Source: Bradyrhizobium sp. CB3481 (GTDB lineage Bacteria; Pseudomonadota; Alphaproteobacteria; Rhizobiales; Xanthobacteraceae). Taken from it: 64,000 bases of DNA. The stretch lies in the NCBI RefSeq assembly GCF_029714305.1, contig NZ_CP121647.1, positions 2,686,501 to 2,750,500 of the forward strand. Reading direction: 5' to 3'. The notes under the pieces are model-generated. The model was not told the origin of the DNA, did no database searches, and was given only the letters and a program-made list of their open reading frames with translations. Below, in pieces: positions 29,640 to 37,199 of the stretch. Made by a program: the position numbers and the translations under genes. Position 1 is the first letter of the stretch, and each line of letters opens with the position of its first letter.

Positions 29640-29760
29640 CGCTTTGGGTCAGCAGGCGGAGAACTCAACCTGAGCAATTCTAGTCCGCTATGCCCCACTG
29701 AGCAGACCTCAATGAGAGCTGCGGCCACTTCGCTGATGGGCCAGATGCGGACCGGTGCTT
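29640..29760 (+). repeat. Dispersed rhizobial repeat, partial copy B
   Basis: Contains CTGATGGGCCAGATGCGGAC, which matches CGCCATGGGCCAAATGCGGA of copy E, plus TAGTCCGCTATGCCCC upstream. It is a partial, diverged copy between two small leftward genes. Confidence 0.45.
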
Positions 29761-30311
29761 CACCTACTCGTAGAAAAGGAGCTTTGCTCTCGGAAATATG
29801 CGGACACTTCGGCCTCCCACCGAGCGTGTTGCGAGGAGCTGATCATGAATGACGTCAGACGACGAACGCCGTCTTCCGCCGAATAGATCATCACCGTGTA
29901 TTCCTGACTGAGTTGGTCGGGTGTTTGGGGAATGCCGACCGGGTTGGCAAAGTCTCGGTAGTCGGTTCGTAGCCCCATTCGGACTTCAAAGACACGACCA
30001 TTTTCGGCGCTGCCTCTCTTTACCTCGGTAATCTCGACTTTTGTCGCGAACACGTCGTTACCAGGCTCCTCGCCATGACGGCCAAGGAGCCAAATTGGCG
30101 GCTCCAAGAAACGAACCTTAGCGATGATAACGTCCCTCGCGTTGGCAGGCAGGTTGTTCGACACATCGGCGCCATCTGACGTCTTATCAAGAAAATATGC
30201 GATAGGCGCCTTGGCTTGTGCGTGCGCAAAGGACGGTGCACCGACTATCACGCCGCTCAGAGCAGCGAAGGCAAAAACTAGCTCAAGCAATTTTTTGGCT
30301 CTGCATCGCAT
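29760..30311 (-). CDS. Secreted hypothetical protein
   Basis: This 183-residue protein starts with a signal peptide (KKLLELVFAFAALSGVIVGA, cleavage near AHA-QA). The mature domain is beta-rich, with DVIIAKVRFLEPPIWLLG, ATKVEITEVKRGSAENGRVFEVRMG and a C-terminal QEYTVMIYSAEDGVRRLTSF that reads like an OB-type or TIMP-like secreted domain, but I do not recognise a family. The 3' end overlaps the partial repeat copy B by a base, so the tail (EQSSFSTSR) may be repeat-derived. Base composition is lower in GC than the core genes. Confidence 0.6.
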   Translation of the reverse strand: MRCRAKKLLELVFAFAALSGVIVGAPSFAHAQAKAPIAYFLDKTSDGADVSNNLPANARDVIIAKVRFLEPPIWLLGRHGEEPGNDVFATKVEITEVKRGSAENGRVFEVRMGLRTDYRDFANPVGIPQTPDQLSQEYTVMIYSAEDGVRRLTSFMISSSQHARWEAEVSAYFREQSSFSTSR

Positions 30312-30334
30312 CAGGATTGTAGTGCTAATCTACA

Positions 30335-30412
30335 CCATTTTAGGATGGTCTAACAGATCAGGTCCGCTGAGGGGTCACAAGCCGACATTGCCCGCCGGTA
30401 CCTTTTTCTCAA
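30335..30412 (+). repeat. Dispersed rhizobial repeat, partial copy C
   Basis: AGGGGTCACAAGCCGACATT here matches TGGGGTCACAAGGCGACATC at the 5' part of copy E. Only the first half of the element is recognisable. Confidence 0.45.
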
Positions 30413-30870
30413 CCTGATCGGCAAGTCGTTGCAGGTTCAAATGCCGCTTTGCGCGACCGAACCTGGAGTTCTACGGCTTTCCGGGCAGTCTCCCATGGCA
30501 CCGCAAACGTGCCTGTCATCCGATCAATTGTAAATTTGCCGTCGAACTGAATATCGCGCGTTTTACCTTCGTCCCATTCAATCGAAACTGAAAAAGATAA
30601 TTGGCCGGACCCTCGATCGTAGTTAGCGACTTTAGCGGCGACGGGCTGCTTCAGGGCGCCTTCAGACCAACTCAACCTGATCACCGGGAAAGGCTTACCG
30701 TCCGAGACGATGACGACATAGCCGCCAATGTCGCCGCTTTCCTGTTCCACGCAACTGTCAGTGTAGTAGACGGTCCTGTCTGCAGATGCAGGCGAGCAAG
30801 TCGCTCCGATAATAACTCCTGCCGCGGCTGCAAACCAGCACACGTCGCGTTTGAACCTTCTAGATAGCAC
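30409..30870 (-). CDS. Secreted hypothetical protein
   Basis: This 153-residue protein is given a GTG start at 30870 because a strong AAGGAG lies eight bases upstream of it, unlike the ATG ten codons earlier. The N-terminus is basic then hydrophobic (FAAAAGVIIGATC) with cleavage near ASA-DR. The mature part is a beta-rich domain with DSCVEQESGDIGGYVVIVSDG, LSFSVSIEWDEGKTRDIQFDG and TIDRMTGTFAVPWE, the last two resembling small secreted domains that report on ligand or salt. No family was recognised. Confidence 0.6.
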   Translation of the reverse strand: MLSRRFKRDVCWFAAAAGVIIGATCSPASADRTVYYTDSCVEQESGDIGGYVVIVSDGKPFPVIRLSWSEGALKQPVAAKVANYDRGSGQLSFSVSIEWDEGKTRDIQFDGKFTIDRMTGTFAVPWETARKAVELQVRSRKAAFEPATTCRSG

Positions 30871-30899
30871 AGTCGATCTCCTTAACTGTCGAGCCACCA

Positions 30900-31012
30900 C
30901 ACGGACTGGGCTTCTGTCAGCGGGCTATAGCGATCAAAAGGCGAAGTTCCGGGCTAGCCAGCACATGTCTGCTTTTGCGTCAAAAGCAGACGTCTCTCGT
31001 TTTATGGGTACA
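30900..31012 (+). repeat. Dispersed rhizobial repeat, copy D
   Basis: Carries ATCAAAAGGCGAAGTTCCGG, then the perfect 11-bp hairpin GTCTGCTTTTG-CGT-CAAAAGCAGAC (30967-30991), then CTCTCGTTTTATG. Same block order as copies E and F. It lies between two leftward genes, right after the LysR gene stop, so the hairpin may also act as a terminator. Confidence 0.7.
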
Positions 31013-31873
31013 CTATCGCCGGGTCTTGTCGGCCGATTTGGCACGGCCCGCTTCGGGCCGCTGGCTCTGCAGTTTCGCGATGAAATTCTGCAGCGCCTCC
31101 GACGGCGGCCGCTTCGTGCTGTAGGCGAGGCCGACCTCGCGCTTTACATCGACGTCGATCTCGCGCACGGCGACGTCAGAATTGGCGCGCGCCACGCCTT
31201 CGGGCACGATGGCGATGCCGACGCCGGCGGCCACCAGCGCCATCGCCCAGTCTTCGGATTCGGCAATCGCCGCGGGCTGCCGCTTCGCCGAGGCAGCACG
31301 GCCGAAGAATTCGCTCTGCTCGCAATGACAGCGATCGACCATGGCGGCGCCGGCGAGATCTGCGGTGCGCAGCCGCTCCTTAAGCGTCAGCGGATGCGAC
31401 GGCGGTAGCGCTGCGACATAGCGCTCGACCCAGAGCGGAACGAAATGCTCGTCAGCGCGCAGAACGTTCTTCGAGATGATCCGCGCATCTGCCGCATCAT
31501 CGATGCCGACCAGGCGGAGCGCGATATCGGACGTCCCGGTCAGCGGCTTCAATAGCGCGATGGTGCGGGGACGGTCGAGCGTGCGCATCAGGCCGAGCGT
31601 CAGCGTGTTCCGCGTCGCAGATTTCCGGAACAGATTTTTCGCAGCATCGGCTTCATCGATGATGCGGCGGGCCACGGCGTGAAATTGTTCGGCGGCTTCC
31701 GTCGGCGCCACGCCCTTCTTGTGGCGGATGAACAGCGCCGTGCCGAGTTCGGCTTCGAGATTGGTGATCGCCGCCGAGATCGAGGGTTGCGAGATGAAGC
31801 AGCGTCTGGCCGCCGCCGTCAAATTGCGCTCCCTGAACACGGCCGAGAAATAGCGGAGCTCGCGAATATCCAT
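31013..31873 (-). CDS. LysR-family transcriptional regulator
   Basis: This 286-residue LTTR has the N-terminal winged HTH (MDIRELRYFSAVFRERNLTAAARRCFISQPSISAAI, with the recognition helix around residues 28-45) and a periplasmic-binding-protein-like effector domain from about residue 90. Length is typical. It is divergent from the MBL hydrolase gene with 92 bases between the start codons, the classic layout in which an LTTR controls its neighbour and itself. Nested inverted repeats fill that gap. The effector is unknown. Confidence 0.92.
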   Translation of the reverse strand: MDIRELRYFSAVFRERNLTAAARRCFISQPSISAAITNLEAELGTALFIRHKKGVAPTEAAEQFHAVARRIIDEADAAKNLFRKSATRNTLTLGLMRTLDRPRTIALLKPLTGTSDIALRLVGIDDAADARIISKNVLRADEHFVPLWVERYVAALPPSHPLTLKERLRTADLAGAAMVDRCHCEQSEFFGRAASAKRQPAAIAESEDWAMALVAAGVGIAIVPEGVARANSDVAVREIDVDVKREVGLAYSTKRPPSEALQNFIAKLQSQRPEAGRAKSADKTRR

Positions 31874-31917
31874 AGGTCTATCCTATCGATGATATCAATT
31901 TTCGATATTTTACCTAT
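31872..31917. promoter_or_regulatory. Nested inverted repeats between LysR and MBL genes
   Basis: ATAGGT (31872-31877) pairs with ACCTAT (31912-31917), and inside them ATCGA (31885-31889) pairs with TCGAT (31902-31906). The region is AT-rich in a GC-rich genome. It is the likely LysR operator overlapping both promoters. Confidence 0.55.
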
Positions 31918-31965
31918 GATATTCCGGATGACAAGCTGAGGCTCCGATCTCAAGGAGACATCGTC

Positions 31966-32793
31966 ATGCGCGTCCACCATCTCAACACCGGCACCATGTG
32001 CCCGATCGGCCGGCGCCTCGTGAACGGCACCGGCAGCATTTTTCAGCGCGCCCGCATGGTGTGTCATTGCCTGTTGGTCGAGACCAATGACGGGCTGGCG
32101 CTGGTCGATACCGGCATTGGCCTCGACGACATCGCAGAGCCGCCGCGGCTGGGTCCCAAATGGGTCCGACAGACCAAGCCGCGCCTCGATCCGGCCGAGA
32201 CCGCAGCAAGGCAGGTCGAGGCGCTCGGCTATGCGAGGGGTGACGTGCGACATCTGTTGCTGACGCATCTCGACCGCGATCATGCCGGCGGCATCCCGGA
32301 CTTCCCGAACGCAAAAGTGCACGTCCATCGCCGCGAATACGAGATGGCGGCGGCGCGTACGGTGCCGGCGCCGAACGGCCGCTACATCACCGCGCAATGG
32401 CAGCACGGCCCGCAATGGGCGTTCTACGGCGAGGGCGGCGAAGACTGGTTCGGCTTCAGGGGCGTGCGCGCGCTCGGCGACCGCGAGCCCGACATTTTGA
32501 TGATCCCGTTGCCGGGCCACACTATCGGCCATTGCGGCATCGCCGTGCGCAGCGGGGACAGATGGCTGCTGCACGCCGGCGATGCGTACTTCTTCCACGG
32601 CCAGATGCAGACTCCGCCGCAGGTGCCGCTGGTGCTCGGCCTGTTCCAGCGCCGCGCCGACATGGACCGCGCCATGCGCATGGAGAACCAGGAGCGCTTG
32701 CGAACGCTCAAGGCCAAGCACGGCGACGCCGTGACCATCTTCAACAGCCACGATCCCGTCGACTACGAGCGCTGCCGCTGCGGGCTGCATTAG
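31966..32793 (+). CDS. MBL-fold metallo-hydrolase (HxDxDH variant)
   Basis: This 275-residue protein has the metallo-beta-lactamase fold: VDTGIGLDD early, the metal motif THLDRDHAGG at 100-109, PLPGHTIGHCG (His185), LLHAGDAYFF (Asp206) and NSHDPVDYE near the end. The usual HxHxDH is H101-L-D103-R-D105-H106, so the second His is Asp. CAAGGAG precedes the ATG. The closest architectures are lactonase-like or quorum-quenching-type hydrolases, but the substrate is unknown. It is divergent from, and probably controlled by, the LysR gene. Confidence 0.9.
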   Translation: MRVHHLNTGTMCPIGRRLVNGTGSIFQRARMVCHCLLVETNDGLALVDTGIGLDDIAEPPRLGPKWVRQTKPRLDPAETAARQVEALGYARGDVRHLLLTHLDRDHAGGIPDFPNAKVHVHRREYEMAAARTVPAPNGRYITAQWQHGPQWAFYGEGGEDWFGFRGVRALGDREPDILMIPLPGHTIGHCGIAVRSGDRWLLHAGDAYFFHGQMQTPPQVPLVLGLFQRRADMDRAMRMENQERLRTLKAKHGDAVTIFNSHDPVDYERCRCGLH

Positions 32794-32826
32794 GGCAGAC
32801 GCCTTGAAGCTGGCAATCGTTCCGAG

Positions 32827-33168
32827 TCACCAGCAGACGTTCACGGGGACCACACGCCATCCCCAGCCTGTCCAGACCCGACGCCATCTCGTGCAACCAT
32901 CCCACGCCGCGTAGCCCCAGCCGGGAGTACCCCAGCCCCAGCCGGGCCCCCAAGCGGCTGCGCTGGCCAGCCCTAGACCAAGCCCGATCCCCACGGCTGG
33001 GCCGCGCCAACCCCAACCACCGCCGCGCCAGCCGCCTCCGTGCCAGCCACCGCCATGCCACCCACCGCCGTGCCATCCTCCCCCATGAAAGCGCTGTGCA
33101 GAAGCAGCGTTCGGCGTCAGCGCGAGGACCGCAGCCACACCGAGCGCGAAGAGCGTCTTCCTCACCAT
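32827..33168 (-). CDS. Secreted Gly/Trp-rich repeat protein
   Basis: This 113-residue protein has a signal peptide (LFALGVAAVLALTPNAASA) and a mature region with four tandem GGGWHGGGW-type units (residues 28-48), a hydrophobic Gly-rich stretch, and a C-terminal WDGCTRWRRVWTGWGWRVVPVN with two Cys near the end. Similar small Trp-rich secreted proteins are common in Bradyrhizobium and are sometimes labelled sulfur-globule-like; the role is unknown. AAGGAGG precedes the ATG. The His residues in the repeat could bind metal (inference). It is convergent with the MBL gene. Confidence 0.75.
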   Translation of the reverse strand: MVRKTLFALGVAAVLALTPNAASAQRFHGGGWHGGGWHGGGWHGGGWRGGGWGWRGPAVGIGLGLGLASAAAWGPGWGWGTPGWGYAAWDGCTRWRRVWTGWGWRVVPVNVCW

Positions 33169-33470
33169 GCAAGCCTCCTTACGTTGAAGATGCGCTCGTA
33201 TGAACGCGGTAAGCGCGGAGACGTTGCAATCCGCGCGGCGCAGGACACCGGAAGCGCCCGGTTCCTGCTACGGAACCTGAGATTGTTGCGGGTTACTTCA
33301 CAATCTTTCGATGTGTTTGGTGCAAAGTTTCCTTGTATTACTCAGAGGTTGTGTTTGACTTGGTGTGCTCGATTCATCGCTCCCAGCCCCTTCCAGATCG
33401 GCGGATCGGGCGGTCCCCGGTGCAGGACCCGTCCTTCTGCGCCGGGGCCCTGATTTAGTGGAGTTGCGTG
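33169..33470. other. Intergenic region with a large GC hairpin
   Basis: Upstream of the Gly/Trp-rich gene. CCCCGGTGCAGGAC and GTCCTTCTGCGCCGGGG (33415-33447) pair into a long stem, possibly a terminator without U-tract or an RNA element. A GGTTCC/GGAACC arm lies near 33262-33280. Apart from these I see nothing. Confidence 0.4.
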
Positions 33471-33566
33471 ATGCCGCCATCAGAGCGAAGAGACATGCTC
33501 CGGGTGATCGCAATCGGCGTCGTATCGTCGGTGCTGCTGGTCGCAGCGTTCGACTTTCTGCATTAG
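33471..33566 (+). CDS. Possible 31-residue membrane peptide
   Basis: ATG at 33471 has GTGGAG upstream and encodes a basic N-terminus (PPSERRDMLR) followed by a single hydrophobic helix (VIAIGVVSSVLLVAAFDFL). The composition fits a small single-pass membrane protein. It is directly after the GC hairpin. Evidence is limited to start context and composition. Confidence 0.4.
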   Translation: MPPSERRDMLRVIAIGVVSSVLLVAAFDFLH

Positions 33567-33588
33567 GCGCTGAACCAGATCATGCCTG

Positions 33589-33822
33589 ATGCCGATCTGG
33601 CTCGGCAGGTACATCGTCTTGATCGCTGGGCTAGGTTTTGTTGCAATCCGGGTAGGGCTCGCCAGGCCCTCCGCAGCCGCACGCCCACTCACCAGCGAAT
33701 GGCTTGCCCAGGTGGTTTTCAGAGCGTGCACGGACAATCCAGAAGGCGTGCAGGAGAGGACGTCGGTCGCGTGCGGACGGCATAGAGGGGGGTGCATTGA
33801 CCTAACCATCTGCCATTTCTAG
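33589..33822 (+). CDS. Possible small membrane protein
   Basis: A 77-codon frame starting MPIWLGRYIVLIAGLGFVAI with one convincing membrane helix, then a tail of mixed, unremarkable composition. There is no strong ribosome site. Only the first 25 residues look coding; the rest may be read-through of non-coding DNA or a decayed gene. Confidence 0.25.
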   Translation: MPIWLGRYIVLIAGLGFVAIRVGLARPSAAARPLTSEWLAQVVFRACTDNPEGVQERTSVACGRHRGGCIDLTICHF

Positions 33823-33851
33823 GCTGCGCCGGAAATTCGGAGGGGGCAGGC

Positions 33852-34613
33852 GTGCTTTCAAAGCTCAAAGATCTGGCCGCAGGCGCCGTGAAGAGCGTCA
33901 GCGAAGGGTTCGCGAACGCCTCCAGCGCCATTGCCGACCTGGCCGCCAGTCTTGCTACCCGCGCCGTGGCGGCCGCTGATCTCGGCCGCATTCTCGACAT
34001 CATAGAAATGGTCCCGGGCGTAAGTTTCGACAAGCCCGAGCCCGATGCCGACTATCTCAATACGTTGCTGGCCGCGGTGCAGATGGGCGAGCTGACGCTG
34101 GCCGTGCACTACCGCCAGCAAACCGAAGCCAGCGTGGTGCGCTTGCATCCCATCGCAACGGCAGAGGCCAATCGACTGACCGGCACGGACAACAAGTTCT
34201 CCTCGAAAATCCTGCTCGACGGTGAAAACGACAAGCCCGCCATCCAGATGCTGATGAACACCGAGCATCTGGCAAAAAATTACCGGCACGTTTCCGCCGA
34301 TACGCTGATCAACGCATTGGCCTTCCCGATCGAAAATGTCAAAGGCGGTTTCCTCATCGCCAGGCCGTTTCGCGCGATCGCACGGCCCATTGCAGGCTGG
34401 CTGCTCAATATTATTTTCGACCAGGGCGAAAAACTGCACCGGCGTTTCCGCGGCAATCGCGGCGAAGATCAGCCCGGGCTACCTTCGCCACCTGCGGACC
34501 AGGAACAAGCCGACGTGCCGCGTGCCTCAAGCACGTCGGAAGGCGACGACATCCAAGCGCGAGACGCCGATCGGCCCACGGGCAACCAGCCGCGGAATGA
34601 TGGCGCAAATTGA
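33852..34613 (+). CDS. Hypothetical protein with charged disordered tail
   Basis: This 253-residue protein starts at a GTG with a GGAGGGGG ribosome site. The first 45 residues form Ala-rich amphipathic helices (LSKLKDLAAGAVKSVSEGF ... LAASLATRAVAAADL), the middle 50-190 is an ordered alpha/beta domain with LLAAVQMGELTLAVHYRQ and KILLDGENDKPAIQMLMN, followed by a hydrophobic patch (FRAIARPIAGWLLNIIF) and a disordered acidic tail from about 195. No signal peptide. The family was not recognised. A candidate terminator lies 55 bases downstream. Confidence 0.62.
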   Translation: MLSKLKDLAAGAVKSVSEGFANASSAIADLAASLATRAVAAADLGRILDIIEMVPGVSFDKPEPDADYLNTLLAAVQMGELTLAVHYRQQTEASVVRLHPIATAEANRLTGTDNKFSSKILLDGENDKPAIQMLMNTEHLAKNYRHVSADTLINALAFPIENVKGGFLIARPFRAIARPIAGWLLNIIFDQGEKLHRRFRGNRGEDQPGLPSPPADQEQADVPRASSTSEGDDIQARDADRPTGNQPRNDGAN

Positions 34614-34667
34614 CTGAACACAGTTGAGAGCAGTGCACTCACCGTCAGCGCCAATCGGAATTCGGTT

Positions 34668-34692
34668 AAACGCCGCTAAGGAGAGGCGTTTT
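34668..34692 (+). terminator. Candidate terminator after the charged-tail protein
   Basis: AAACGCC and GGCGTTT form a 7-bp stem with a 10-base loop, followed by one further T. Moderate strength. Confidence 0.45.
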
Positions 34693-34784
34693 CCGCGGGG
34701 GTCCGTTTACCAGTATCTCGATGTCGCTTCGTAAGCCAATTAGCCACGGTCGCAAGTCGATATCAACATTGGTACTCTTAGCGG

Positions 34785-35162
34785 ATGGCAAGGTCGGTAA
34801 TGCTCAGAACTTTTCGAGGTGTGTGCCTGATTTGCCTGTGCATCCTGGGAGGTGCCGTTATCGTAGCCCTCCTGGAGCTTGTCGCTTATCCCATTGTATT
34901 GAAATCAACTGGGTGCAGTTGGACCGATGGACCGCAGAGGTTCACCTGCGGAGACGGTTGGGTCGGTCATTCGATCGCAATTGTCCTCAACCTGCCGATA
35001 CTATTCTCCTACGCGCGAACGTTTACTCTTTTTGGCGCCAGTGCATCGTTTGGTCGGGAATTCACGCTTTTGCTCTACTTGTTCGACGTTATCTTCATTC
35101 TCGCTCTGACCTATCCTCTTCTGATCCTCTTTGCGCGGAAGAGCGGTCGGCGCAGCAGCTAA
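34785..35162 (+). CDS. Hypothetical three-helix membrane protein
   Basis: This 125-residue protein has three membrane helices (about residues 10-38, 60-85 and 88-115) and a short periplasmic loop with two cysteines (TGCSWTDGPQRFTCGDGW) that could form a disulfide. An in-frame ATG five codons in is an alternative start. GC content is below that of the core genes. The family was not recognised; it sits in the repeat-rich accessory stretch immediately before repeat copy E. Confidence 0.55.
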   Translation: MARSVMLRTFRGVCLICLCILGGAVIVALLELVAYPIVLKSTGCSWTDGPQRFTCGDGWVGHSIAIVLNLPILFSYARTFTLFGASASFGREFTLLLYLFDVIFILALTYPLLILFARKSGRRSS

Positions 35163-35497
35163 CATCGGCAATGGGGTCACAAGGCGACATCTGCGGTCGC
35201 GGCTGCATGTTCGCATACCTTCAAAAGCGGACATCGCCGGTGCATAAGTGAATGTCCGCCATGGGCCAAATGCGGATATCGCGCTGTGGTCCACGTAGAA
35301 GTCTCGCAGCCGTTACACTCGCTCGTGAGCCGGGTGACCCAAGTCGCCGATTTCCATCGACCACGGTTCTATTTTTCATCATCCGGCAATACAACCTAAG
35401 GATTCAATCGATCATTTTTACGCCCGTTTTTACAGTTCATTAATGTTGGCCCTTCAAAATAGAAGATAGTCAATAATACAACTACAGCTGGGTTCCA
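35163..35497. other. Intergenic region, mostly repeat copy E
   Basis: The first 120 bases are the dispersed repeat. The remaining 210 are AT-rich toward 35400-35480 and should hold the promoter of the next gene; no consensus element is clear. Confidence 0.4.
35165..35285 (+). repeat. Dispersed rhizobial repeat, copy E
   Basis: Blocks in order: TGGGGTCACAAGGCGACATC, GGTCGCGGCTGCATGTTCGC, TTCAAAAGCGGACATCGCC, ATAAGTG, then ATGTCCGCCATGGGCCAAAT. The first four align with copy F over about 90 bases at roughly three quarters identity by eye; the last block links it with copy B. Confidence 0.7.
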
Positions 35498-36439
35498 ATG
35501 AATGTACCGGCGGCGGTCATCTCCGCAGCGTTCGGCGCAGCGGTTTTCGCAGCGATGAACGCCTTTCAGTATCGGCCTTCTTCGATCATGCCCGACTACT
35601 CGCTGGATAGCATCTTCGCAACGAAGCACTCGAAAGCTCGCCTTGCAGTCACTCGTTTGTTGATCGATCCGGCATCGGCGGATTTTAGTGCGTTGCGCTC
35701 GGTTGAGGAAGACAAGGCGGAGTACGTTTGCGGCGCCGTCAGGGCGAAAGATAAATCGGGCCACTATGTCGAGTATCGCGACTTCGTTTACACAGTGGCG
35801 GTCGACGTCGCCCGTATCGACGACGACGGTCGGATTGCACATCGGCATGGTGCATTCAGGAGATGCCCAATTTCGGAGGAAGAAAAGGTCGCCCTGCGGA
35901 AGATGCCGACAATGCCCGGCGCAGCCTCGATGGCGAAAAATATTCAAACGATCCTGCCAACAGCGGGTGCTACGGTTCTGTCTACCATGACGCCTGATAT
36001 GTCAGCAGGAGGTGCAATGTCTTCAGGTGGGACCTTGGAGCAACAGGTTGGTCAGATGGCAAGCCAGCTCGGTTCGGCAGGCCAGCCCGGGTCAGTGGGA
36101 CAGCAAGGGGCAAGTTCGACATTCAAGGCGGCTTTACGGAAGGAGGGCGAGTGGCGCAGCGACCAGCCTCCACTCGCATGGCCAACGTTTCCGTCGGACC
36201 ACCCGCTGGCGAGACCAGCGAAAAAACGGACCACGGCACAAGCCATGGACTTGGCCAAAGATATCGAGGACCGTTGGGAGAAATCGAACTCCGGGGCCTC
36301 CAATTCGCGTCCTTCATCCGATGAGGTCAAAGAAGCCTGCCGCGCGCTGCTCGCAATCGATCCGAAGGATGAGGCATATCCGAAAGCATGGGCGGCGTTC
36401 GTGCGGCTGCGAAAAATCGATCGCGACACGGCCTCCTAA
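35498..36439 (+). CDS. Hypothetical protein with small DPxS-type N-terminal domain
   Basis: This 313-residue protein opens with a weak hydrophobic segment (AAVISAAFGAAVFAAMNAF), perhaps a signal anchor. Residues 45-125 follow a pattern seen in short rhizobial secreted proteins, LLIDPASADFSALRSVEED then YVCGAVRAKDKSGHYVEYRDF. A Gly/Ser/Gln-rich, likely disordered region follows (about 165-215), and the C-terminus is helical. Codon use is less GC-biased than core genes. A reading frame on the opposite strand is less plausible because it lacks any domain-like pattern. Confidence 0.6.
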   Translation: MNVPAAVISAAFGAAVFAAMNAFQYRPSSIMPDYSLDSIFATKHSKARLAVTRLLIDPASADFSALRSVEEDKAEYVCGAVRAKDKSGHYVEYRDFVYTVAVDVARIDDDGRIAHRHGAFRRCPISEEEKVALRKMPTMPGAASMAKNIQTILPTAGATVLSTMTPDMSAGGAMSSGGTLEQQVGQMASQLGSAGQPGSVGQQGASSTFKAALRKEGEWRSDQPPLAWPTFPSDHPLARPAKKRTTAQAMDLAKDIEDRWEKSNSGASNSRPSSDEVKEACRALLAIDPKDEAYPKAWAAFVRLRKIDRDTAS

Positions 36440-36454
36440 CGCTGGCCATTTCGC

Positions 36455-36550
36455 AGTCGAATGTCCGTTGCGGGTTCAAAAGGCGACAATCCGTGGTCGC
36501 GGCCGCGTGTCCGCTTTCCCTCGAAAGCGGACATCTCGGATTTATGAGGC
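36455..36550 (+). repeat. Dispersed rhizobial repeat, copy F
   Basis: GCGGGTTCAAAAGGCGACAA, GGTCGCGGCCGCGTGTCCGC, TTTCCCTCGAAAGCGGACAT and a TTTATGAGG end. The inner arms GTCCGCTTT and AAAGCGGAC form a perfect 9-bp hairpin. It is the best-preserved copy in the window. Confidence 0.75.
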
Positions 36551-36587
36551 TCGTCCTAGGTAAGTAGTGTGCCCACCCAAGCCCTGC

Positions 36588-37199
36588 TCAGCGCTTGCCC
36601 TTCGGCGCGGGCGTCGGGGCTGGCGGCGGCTCGGGCTGCTTGGCCGGCGGCGGCTCGGTCTCCACGGTGCATTTCGACGCCGCCAGCGAAGCTTGCGCCT
36701 GCGGCATCAGGCCGGGCTCCGGGGCGAGGGCCTTCAGCACGATCAGGCCGGTCGTGGTCGGGGAATCGATGATCAGCCGGTCGGCGGCGGTGACTTCCTC
36801 GTCCTCCGGCAGCGCCGAATGCTGCTCTTCCGTCATCAGGTCGAGCTCGATCACCTTGCGGCCGGCCGAGCGGTCGTTGATGGCGTAATAGGCGACTTCG
36901 TTGCGGGTGTAGAACGACACCGACGTGTAGGCCTGGCTGACCGGCACCGTGAGTTTCAGCGGGCCATCCTTGAGGTCGTAGCGGCAGATCGCCACCGCAA
37001 AGGCCGGGTCCATGAACGGCATCGGCGCGTTGCTCGGCTCGGCGAGCGGCAGCGCGGTGACGGCGTTCTCCTTGGTCATTGACGTCAGGCGCGAATAGGC
37101 GTCCTGGGTCGCGATGCGCGGCAGCGCCAGCACGCTGACGAGATGCACCACGCCGCCTAGCAGCACGCCCGCGATGATGGTGAACGCCAGGCGGATCAT
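36588..37199 (-). CDS. DUF1254-type short protein
   Basis: This 203-residue protein has an N-terminal signal anchor (IRLAFTIIAGVLLGGVVHLVSVLAL) and a beta-rich DUF1254-like domain: MDPAFAVAICRYDLKDGPLKL, QAYTSVSFYTRNEVAYYAIND and GLIVLKALAPEPG. The C-terminus is Pro-rich. Its ATG overlaps the DUF1214 stop by four bases (ATGA). In many bacteria DUF1254 and DUF1214 are fused in one protein; here they are separate, coupled genes. Function unknown, probably periplasmic. Confidence 0.8.
   Translation of the reverse strand: MIRLAFTIIAGVLLGGVVHLVSVLALPRIATQDAYSRLTSMTKENAVTALPLAEPSNAPMPFMDPAFAVAICRYDLKDGPLKLTVPVSQAYTSVSFYTRNEVAYYAINDRSAGRKVIELDLMTEEQHSALPEDEEVTAADRLIIDSPTTTGLIVLKALAPEPGLMPQAQASLAASKCTVETEPPPAKQPEPPPAPTPAPKGKR

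Noticed and set aside
30966..31408. Frame starting MSAFASKADVSRF
   Set aside because: The start lies in repeat copy D and the rest is antisense to the LysR gene, so it is not a real protein.
33274..33297. GGAAC-like possible EcfG promoter
   Set aside because: The distance from GGAAC to the next GTT is about two bases shorter than the consensus, and the preceding C is missing.
35252..35443. Small frame starting MSAMGQMRIS
   Set aside because: Start region is repeat copy E; no ribosome site or coherent sequence after it.
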